Assembly (NCBI RefSeq): GCF_001014975.1
Contig: NZ_BBXA01000023.1
Span: 1 to 38,659, forward strand
Reading direction: 5' to 3'
Source: Novosphingobium sp. MD-1
GTDB lineage: Bacteria > Pseudomonadota > Alphaproteobacteria > Sphingomonadales > Sphingomonadaceae
DNA: 38,659 nt
The notes beneath the pieces are model-generated. The model had not been told where the DNA came from, did no database searches, and saw nothing but the letters and a program-made list of their open reading frames with translations. Positions 33,833 to 38,659 of the stretch are shown here, piece by piece (within the stretch, counting starts at the first letter, position 1; each line of letters opens with the position of its first letter). The translations under genes and the position numbers were made by a program.

Positions 33833-35398
33833 TTATCCGGCGCGGCGCACCCGGTTGCGGTGCTGGCCGACATTGCCGGGGCCGCGCGGGCGGAACCGGC
33901 GCTGCTGGCCGTCGCGCTCCCCTGCGCGTTCGCCTTCGGGACGGTCTGCGCGCTCGGTATGCAGCGGATTGCGCACCGGACCCCGATCGTTCTGGCCGTC
34001 GCGGCGTTCCTGCCGCTGGCTCACGTCCCGCGGCTTGCCGTCGCGACCCTGCGCGCGGCCACCATGGGCCTGCTGGTCGCCACGGCCACCGCCAGTGCGC
34101 TGACCTCCGGCGCCCTGCCCCGCGCTGCGCTGCCCCCCACTGCGCTGCCCCCCGTTGCGCTGGCCGCCATCGCGGCGATTGGCCTGCTGGTGGCGCGGAG
34201 CGTCGTCTTCCTGCGGCCGGCGCGCGGGCGCGGGCAGCCGGGCGGCTTCCTGCATGAAGTTCTCCGGCAGCGCCTGTGGCATCAGCTTAACGCCGGTCAG
34301 CCGCTCGATATCGCGCAGATAGGGCTTCTCATCGGGCGCGCAGAAGCTGATCGCCACGCCATCGGCGCCGGCGCGCGCGGTGCGGCCGATGCGGTGGACG
34401 TACTGTTCGGGCACGTTGGGCAGCTCGAAGTTGAACACATGGCTCACCCCCGAAACGTCGATGCCGCGCGCCGCGATGTCGGTGGCGACGAGGATCGGGC
34501 ACGAACCCTGGCGGAAGGCTTCGAGCGCGGCGGTGCGCTGCGCCTGCGACTTGTTGCCGTGGATCGCCCGCGCTTCCACGCCGGCGCCGGCAAGGTGCCG
34601 CGCCACGCGGTCCGCGCCGTGCTTGGTGCGGGTGAACACCAGCGCACGGTCGAGCGACTTGTCCGCCAGCATGGCGCGGATGCGCAGCGTCAGCAACGCC
34701 TGCTTTTCGGCCTGGTTGATGAGCGTGACGAACTGGTCGACGCGTTCCGCCGTGGTCGATTGCGGCGCCACTTCCACGCGCACCGGATTGTTGATGAACT
34801 GCTTGCCCAGATCCTCGATCGACTTGGGCATCGTGGCCGAGAAGAACAGGCTCTGGCGCTGCTTGGGCAGCAGGTTGGCAACGCGGCGCAGCGCGTGAAT
34901 GAAGCCGAGGTCCATCATCTGGTCGGCCTCGTCGAGCACGAAGATCTCGACCCGGCCCAGCGTGAGCGCGCGGTTGTCGATCAGGTCGAGCAGGCGGCCC
35001 GGCGTGGCGACGAGGATGTCGATGCCCGGCACCAGCCGGCGGGCTTGCTTGCCGATGGGCACGCCACCGAACACGCAATCGACCGAGAGATTTAGGTTCT
35101 TGGCGTAGCCCTTCATGTTGTCGGCGATCTGCGCGGCGAGTTCGCGGGTGGGCGAAAGCACGAGCATCCGGCACGAGGCGGGCTTGCGCGGCTTGGGATC
35201 GGCGGCAAGGCGGTGGAGCGAGGGCAACGCGAACGCGGCGGTCTTGCCGGTGCCGGTCTGGGCGATGCCCAGCAGGTCGCGGCCTTCGAGCAGCGCCGGA
35301 ATCGACTGGCGCTGGATGGGGGTGGGATCGTTGTAGCCTTTGCTTTCGAGCGCGCGCAGAATGGGCTCGGCAAGGCCGAGATCGCTAAAATAGGACAT
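33833..35398 (-). CDS. DEAD-box RNA helicase, RhlE-like, with Gly/Gln/Arg-rich tail
   Basis: 521 residues. ATP-dependent RNA helicase, probably in ribosome assembly or RNA turnover. Motifs in order: Q motif GYNDPTPIQ, Walker A AQTGTGKT, PTRELA, TPGR, DEAD, SAT, then helicase C-terminal ARGIDV and HRIGRTAR. From about residue 375 on the protein is a disordered tail rich in Gly, Gln, Arg and Asp that includes five-residue repeats of the form GGQRx, encoded by imperfect 15-bp tandem units (about 34096-34170). ATG 35398 is chosen from the family start (MSYFSDLGLAEPIL). The 20 bases before this ATG contain a T-run and no Shine-Dalgarno. A hairpin lies in the leader. Confidence 0.95.
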   Translation of the reverse strand: MSYFSDLGLAEPILRALESKGYNDPTPIQRQSIPALLEGRDLLGIAQTGTGKTAAFALPSLHRLAADPKPRKPASCRMLVLSPTRELAAQIADNMKGYAKNLNLSVDCVFGGVPIGKQARRLVPGIDILVATPGRLLDLIDNRALTLGRVEIFVLDEADQMMDLGFIHALRRVANLLPKQRQSLFFSATMPKSIEDLGKQFINNPVRVEVAPQSTTAERVDQFVTLINQAEKQALLTLRIRAMLADKSLDRALVFTRTKHGADRVARHLAGAGVEARAIHGNKSQAQRTAALEAFRQGSCPILVATDIAARGIDVSGVSHVFNFELPNVPEQYVHRIGRTARAGADGVAISFCAPDEKPYLRDIERLTGVKLMPQALPENFMQEAARLPAPARRPQEDDAPRHQQANRRDGGQRNGGQRSGGQRSAGQGAGGQRTGGGRGDQQAHGGRAQGRDGKPRDVSQRQERRDGQNDRGPVRNPLHTERADRPEGERAGERDGQQRRFRPRGPGNVGQHRNRVRRAG

Positions 35399-35712
35399 GA
35401 AAAAACAATGCTTTCGTTGGCGCTCCGCGAAGAATCGCGGGCGCGGCAGGGGTCGTACCATGCGACCCATGCGTGAAAGGGGAAGCCGTGAGGCAAGAGA
35501 CCGTGGGGCCGGGCCGGATCGCGCCTTTCGCAAATGCCCTTGGCAAATGGAGGCGGAATCTCACGCTGACGCGGCTTGCGGCACGGGGCCGCCGGTCTTG
35601 CTGCGGCGCACATAAGCGCGATTGGTTCGAAAAGCAAGGAAATTGCGCAAAGGGCCTTGCCCGCCGCCGGACCGGGCGGCAACGTGCGCCGCTGAACTGG
35701 ACGGGGATTTCG
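35399..35712. other. 314-bp divergent intergenic region with two hairpins
   Basis: The gap between the helicase (minus) and the M20 peptidase (plus). In the helicase leader a 10-bp stem with one bulged base (35420-35430 with 35435-35444) ends 22 bases before the ATG. Further upstream is a 6-bp inverted repeat (35450-35455 with 35463-35468). A T-rich stretch on the minus strand (35399-35405) abuts the helicase ATG. I saw no convincing gene and no clear -35/-10 pair on either strand. Confidence 0.5.
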
Positions 35713-37059
35713 ATGCGGTATCATCAGTTTGCGGGTTCCATCATCGGCGCAGCGCTGGTTGTCGGCGCACTGGGGAGCGGGCCGGCGCTGGCCGCGCCCG
35801 CCACGCCGGCGGAGCAGCGCATGATCGCCACCGTCGATGCCGAACAGGCGCGCACGCTGGCGCTGCTCGAACGAATGGTGAACCAGAATTCGGGCAGCCG
35901 GAACCTCGAAGGCGTGCGCAAGGTGCGCGACATCGTATCGCCCGAATTCACCGCGCTGGGCTTTGCCGCGCGCTGGGTGCCGATGGAGCAGACCGGGCGC
36001 GCCGGGCACCTGATCCTGACGCACCAGGGCGCGAAGGGCACGAAGCGCCTGCTGCTGATCGGCCATCTCGATACCGTGTTCGAACCGGATTCGCCGTTCC
36101 AGACGTTCGCGCTGAAGGGCGACAAAGCCACCGGCCCTGGCGTGGCCGACGACAAAGGCGGCATGGCGGTGATGATCGCCGCGCTGCGCGCGATGCAGGC
36201 GGCGGGCACGCTCAAGGACGCCAATATCGAGGTGGTGCTGACCGGCGACGAGGAGGACGCGGGCGAGCCGACCACGGTGGCGCGTGCCGATCTGGTCGCG
36301 GCCGGCCGGCGCGCCGACGCGGCGCTCGATTTCGAGGGGCTGTCGCGCGAAGACGGCAAGGACATGGGATCGATCGCGCGACGTTCGTCCAATTCGTGGA
36401 CGCTGACCGTCACCGCCAAGTCGGGCCATTCGAGCGCGGTGTTCTCGCCCGCGATGGGCGATGGCGCGATCTATGCCGCCGCGCGCATCATCGCCGCGAT
36501 CCGCGAGGAAGTGCCCGAACCGAACCTGACGCTGAACGTCGGCCTGATCGCGGGCGGGGCCGAGGCCACGCTCGCGCCCGACGCGGCGCACGTTGCGGCG
36601 GCGGGCAAGACCAATATCGTGCCGGCCAAGGCCATCGCGCGTGGAGACCTGCGCTCGCTCAGCCCCGAGCAGGACCGGCGGGCGATGGAGCGGATGCGCG
36701 CGATCGTGGCGCGCACCTGGCCGGGCGCGCAGGCGGCCATCACGTTCGAGGAAGGCTATCCGCCGATGGCGCCGACGCCCGGCAACCAGGCGCTGCTGGC
36801 GCGGCTCAACGGCGTGAACGAAACGCTGGGCCTGCCGGCGATGGCCCCGCTCGATCCGCTGAAGCGCGGCGCGGGTGACATCTCGTTCGTGGCGGCCGAC
36901 GTCGACGGGCTGGTCGGCCTCGGCCCCGCCAGCACCGGCGATCATTCGCCCGCCGAAACCACCGATGTGCCCAGCATCTGGCGGCAGGCCAAGCGCGCGG
37001 CGCTGCTGATGACGCGGCTTTCGCGCGAGAAGGCGGTGAAGCCCGTCGGGAAGAAGTGA
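35713..37059 (+). CDS. M20-family metallopeptidase (glutamate carboxypeptidase-like), exported
   Basis: 448 residues. Signal peptide: AGSIIGAALVVGALGSGPALAAPA (about 7-30). Zinc-site motifs: IGHLDTVFEPDSP (H118), GPGVADDKGGMAVM (Asp about 150), TGDEEDAGE (catalytic and ligand Glu about 179-180), then a dimerisation domain, and the late His in TGDHSPAETTD. Arrangement and size match CPG2-type carboxypeptidases that remove C-terminal Glu or other residues from peptides and folates, here in the periplasm. ATG 35713 is chosen so that the signal peptide is N-terminal; the frame is open further upstream. The Mn2+ riboswitch begins about 50 bp after its stop. Confidence 0.93.
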   Translation: MRYHQFAGSIIGAALVVGALGSGPALAAPATPAEQRMIATVDAEQARTLALLERMVNQNSGSRNLEGVRKVRDIVSPEFTALGFAARWVPMEQTGRAGHLILTHQGAKGTKRLLLIGHLDTVFEPDSPFQTFALKGDKATGPGVADDKGGMAVMIAALRAMQAAGTLKDANIEVVLTGDEEDAGEPTTVARADLVAAGRRADAALDFEGLSREDGKDMGSIARRSSNSWTLTVTAKSGHSSAVFSPAMGDGAIYAAARIIAAIREEVPEPNLTLNVGLIAGGAEATLAPDAAHVAAAGKTNIVPAKAIARGDLRSLSPEQDRRAMERMRAIVARTWPGAQAAITFEEGYPPMAPTPGNQALLARLNGVNETLGLPAMAPLDPLKRGAGDISFVAADVDGLVGLGPASTGDHSPAETTDVPSIWRQAKRAALLMTRLSREKAVKPVGKK

Positions 37060-37107
37060 GCGCGTTGGGGCTTGCGTCCGCCGCGCGCGGGGCGTAACCG
37101 GCTCCCG

Positions 37108-37252
37108 TTACTTGGGGAGTAGCCACCGCGCCCGTCCTGCCATCAGGACATCGCGCGGTCCCATGCCGGAGACGGCGCGTCAACATGCTTGGCCGAGAGG
37201 CCATGGCGCAGGCGGAGCGGCCCTTGCGGGGGCCTTCCGGGCGAGACCAATG
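37108..37252 (+). ncRNA. yybP-ykoY (manganese) riboswitch
   Basis: The conserved blocks of this riboswitch class appear in the right order: TTGGGGAGTAGCC (37112-37124), GTCAACATGC (37179-37188) and GAGACCAA (37243-37250). TTGG and CCAA close the basal helix. Between the first two blocks is a nested hairpin: 37126-37131 pairs with 37153-37158, and 37134-37138 with 37145-37149. A second stem (37191-37194 with 37199-37202) follows the second block. It precedes a GDT1/UPF0016 transporter gene, a family known to be controlled by this Mn2+-sensing RNA. Mn2+ binding normally turns such exporters on. The identification is from the conserved blocks and context; no covariance search was run. Confidence 0.88.
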
Positions 37253-37271
37253 GCACCATGCTTTCCGCTCA

Positions 37272-37319
37272 GGCCGGGCGGGAGGGCGCGGTGCCGTTGT
37301 GTCGAACCGCTGCCCGGCC
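37272..37319 (+). promoter_or_regulatory. Probable expression platform of the riboswitch
   Basis: An 8-bp perfect stem (37272-37279 with 37312-37319) with a 32-base loop ends 12 bases before the exporter ATG at 37332, close to the GGA ribosome-binding bases. The segment 37316-37321 can instead pair with 37229-37234 inside the riboswitch. This is compatible with translational control by alternative pairing. It is inference from complementarity only. Confidence 0.4.
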
Positions 37320-37331
37320 CCGGAACCGTTC

Positions 37332-37904
37332 ATGATCGAAGCCCTGACCACTTCCACCGCGATCGTCGCGCTCGCGGAAATCGGCGACAAGACCCAGTTG
37401 CTCGCCATCGTACTCGCCACCCGCTTCCGCAAGCCCTGGCCGATCGTGCTGGGCATCCTCTGTGCCACGCTGGCCAACCATTTCCTCGCCGCGCTGGTCG
37501 GCGCCACGGCGGCCTCGCTGCTCGATGGCCTGTGGTTCCGCTATGCCGTGGCGGCGGGGTTCATCGCCATGGGCCTGTGGACGCTGATCCCCGACAAGCT
37601 CGATGACGAGGAGGAGAAGCCCGGCCGCTTCGGGCCGTTCCTGACGACGCTGGTGGCGTTCTTCCTCGTCGAGATGGGCGACAAGACGCAGGTGGCCACG
37701 ATCGCACTGGGCGCGCGCTTCCACGATGCGCTGGCGGTGACAGCGGGCACCACGCTGGGGATGATGATCGCCAACGTGCCCGCGGTGTTCCTGGGCAGCG
37801 AACTGATCCGCCGCGTGCCGCTGGGCGTGGTGCGGATGGTGGCGGCCGTGCTGTTCATCGCCATCGGCGGCTGGCTGCTGGCGCAGACCGCCGGTCTGGT
37901 TTGA
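37332..37904 (+). CDS. GDT1/UPF0016 (TMEM165) family manganese exporter
   Basis: 190 residues, six membrane spans in two halves. Each half carries the family signature E-x-G-D-K-T-Q: EIGDKTQLL (16-22) and EMGDKTQVA (114-120); the acidic residues line the cation site. A short acidic loop (DKLDDEEEKPGR) joins the halves. Bacterial members such as MneA and Mnx export Mn2+. The yybP-ykoY riboswitch upstream supports Mn2+ as the substrate. ATG 37332 is chosen because the first span begins here; the frame is open upstream but runs through the riboswitch. A tandem repeat overlaps the stop codon. Converges on mmcB. Confidence 0.94.
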   Translation: MIEALTTSTAIVALAEIGDKTQLLAIVLATRFRKPWPIVLGILCATLANHFLAALVGATAASLLDGLWFRYAVAAGFIAMGLWTLIPDKLDDEEEKPGRFGPFLTTLVAFFLVEMGDKTQVATIALGARFHDALAVTAGTTLGMMIANVPAVFLGSELIRRVPLGVVRMVAAVLFIAIGGWLLAQTAGLV

Positions 37905-37942
37905 TGGGCGGTCTGGTCTGACGGGCGGGCCGGTCTGACGGG
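37892..37942. repeat. Tandem 17-bp repeat over the exporter stop codon
   Basis: Two tandem 17-bp units (37892-37908 and 37909-37925; 15 of 17 positions identical) and a shortened third (37931-37942). The first unit contains the TGA of the exporter gene. Probably slippage; no function is apparent. Confidence 0.6.
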
Positions 37943-37959
37943 ATCGCGAAGGCGGCGGC

Positions 37960-38460
37960 TTAGCCTTCGCCCCAGCCGGCACAGTGCGGGTCCAGCCCCA
38001 CTACCTGCCGGCGCAGCGCCGCGCGGGCCAGCCGTTCGACTTCCGCCTTGCGCCGCGCCGCCGCCAGCGGGTGCGAGGGCGCCGGGCGCAGGATCTCCGC
38101 GTCATAGCCATCGGCCACGATCACGCCGCAGCGCCCGGGCAGGAAATCCGGTCCTTCCAGGCAAGCGCGGTCAAGATGCGGCGCCAGCCCCCAGTAGAAC
38201 CGGTCGCAATGGTCGAGATAGTCGGTCCACTTGCCGTCGCCCAGCAGATCGGCGCGGCTGACCTTGATCTCCACGATCACCACGTGGCCCTTCGCGTCGA
38301 TCCCCATCAGGTCGGCGCGCCGGCCCGAGCGCAGCGGCATTTCCGGCAGGCACCAGATGTCGTTGCGGGCGAACAGCCGCGCGATGCCACGGGCCACGGC
38401 CTGCGCCTCGCGCGGGCTGGCCGGCAGATCGGCGAGCGGGATGACGGACGAATCGATCAT
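37960..38460 (-). CDS. mmcB: MmcB family DNA repair protein
   Basis: 166 residues. MmcB is an SOS-induced protein of alphaproteobacteria needed for resistance to mitomycin C; it has a restriction-endonuclease-like fold. Seen here: WCLPEMPLRSGRRADLMGID, then HVVIVEIKVSRADLLGDGKWTDY, the D-(x)n-E-x-K arrangement of PD-(D/E)xK nucleases, then DRFYWGLAP and CGVIVADGYDAEILRP, and a basic helical C-terminus. ATG 38460 is preferred over an in-frame GTG at 38469. A LexA box lies 15-29 bp upstream of the ATG, so it should be induced by DNA damage. Converges on the Mn2+ exporter gene. Confidence 0.93.
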   Translation of the reverse strand: MIDSSVIPLADLPASPREAQAVARGIARLFARNDIWCLPEMPLRSGRRADLMGIDAKGHVVIVEIKVSRADLLGDGKWTDYLDHCDRFYWGLAPHLDRACLEGPDFLPGRCGVIVADGYDAEILRPAPSHPLAAARRKAEVERLARAALRRQVVGLDPHCAGWGEG

Positions 38461-38474
38461 GCCCGGCACCGTAA

Positions 38475-38489
38475 GAACAAAAATGGAAC
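38475..38489 (-). promoter_or_regulatory. Alphaproteobacterial LexA (SOS) box
   Basis: GAAC-N7-GAAC on the plus strand (38475-38478 and 38486-38489), read as the direct repeat GTTC-N7-GTTC on the mmcB strand. It exactly matches the alphaproteobacterial LexA consensus. It sits 15 bp before the mmcB ATG, where LexA would block transcription. Confidence 0.85.
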
Positions 38490-38508
38490 AGGTAAAGTGG
38501 CCGCGCGG

Positions 38509-38659
38509 TCAGACCGGATGGCGGACCGGCTTGGGCGCCACCAGGGCGAGCAGACCCGCCCGCGCCGCGCGGAACTCGTCGTGCAAGGCCGCCGCGGCGC
38601 AGGCCGGCGAGCGGCCGCGCGCGGAAACCGCCAGCAGCGCGGAAACCCCGGTCTCCGAT
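38509..38659 (-). CDS. C-terminal end of an unidentified protein (5' part outside window)
   Basis: The minus-strand frame ending with TGA at 38509-38511 is open to the window edge and gives about 49 residues rich in Ala, Leu and Arg, including SETGVSALLAV, HDEFRAARAGLLALV and a tail PKPVRHPV. Codons have high-GC third positions like the neighbours. I do not recognise the family. It lies upstream of mmcB on the same strand; the SOS box between them indicates a separate mmcB promoter. Could be an open frame by chance. Confidence 0.4.
   Translation of the reverse strand, partial: SETGVSALLAVSARGRSPACAAAALHDEFRAARAGLLALVAPKPVRHPV

Noticed and set aside
1..38659. CRISPR arrays, tRNA or rRNA genes, transposases, phage genes
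   Set aside because: Looked for regularly spaced repeats, tRNA-like cloverleafs and typical mobile-element proteins; none could be supported.

Overview
The window is gene-dense, high-GC chromosomal DNA. It most likely comes from an alphaproteobacterium of the order Sphingomonadales and looks Novosphingobium-like. The grounds are a 180-kDa type NAD-glutamate dehydrogenase, a CYP153 alkane-hydroxylase-type P450 near a CamA-type ferredoxin reductase, an alphaproteobacterial LexA box (GAAC-N7-GAAC) in front of mmcB, and two copies of a short palindromic repeat. This placement is inference; no rRNA is present. No phage, IS element, CRISPR array or tRNA gene was seen.

Layout. 1-4.2 kb: the 3' end of dxs faces thrS, with repeat copy A between them, then a GT-C type membrane glycosyltransferase. 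4.2-7.0 kb: a plus-strand trio (alpha/beta hydrolase, exported TPR protein, luciferase-like flavin oxidoreductase). 7.1-11.8 kb: NAD-glutamate dehydrogenase. 12-18 kb: a P450-type ferredoxin reductase, convergent queG, a two-gene ABC exporter, CYP153, and a Tat-exported MsrB. 18.6-22.4 kb: repeat copy B, an exported phytase/esterase-like protein, rpmB, tadA, an exported RNase T2 and nadC. 22.5-25.2 kb: a LytTR/LytS-type two-component pair and a diverging HD-domain protein. 25.2-28.4 kb: a minus-strand envelope operon (esterase, M48 protease with TPRs, DsbA-like protein). 28.4-30.3 kb: a structured inverted-repeat element and a PAS-like protein. 30.3-33.6 kb: a tightly coupled minus-strand operon (fatty acid hydroxylase, DUF2141, MFS, CitE-like lyase). 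33.8-38.7 kb: an RhlE-like helicase, an exported M20 peptidase, a GDT1/UPF0016 transporter behind a manganese riboswitch, mmcB with its SOS box, and the 3' end of one more gene.

Most noteworthy are four items. (1) A 266-bp element at 28437-28702 is built from a 32-bp outer inverted repeat that encloses three adjoining hairpins and fills an entire intergenic region. (2) A yybP-ykoY (Mn2+) riboswitch precedes the GDT1-family manganese exporter. (3) A perfect alphaproteobacterial SOS box precedes mmcB. (4) Two copies of a roughly 105-bp palindromic repeat end in a T-run and sit at gene 3' ends. Most genes are housekeeping or ordinary accessory genes. I found no defence or biosynthetic cluster; the structured element is the best candidate for something undescribed.
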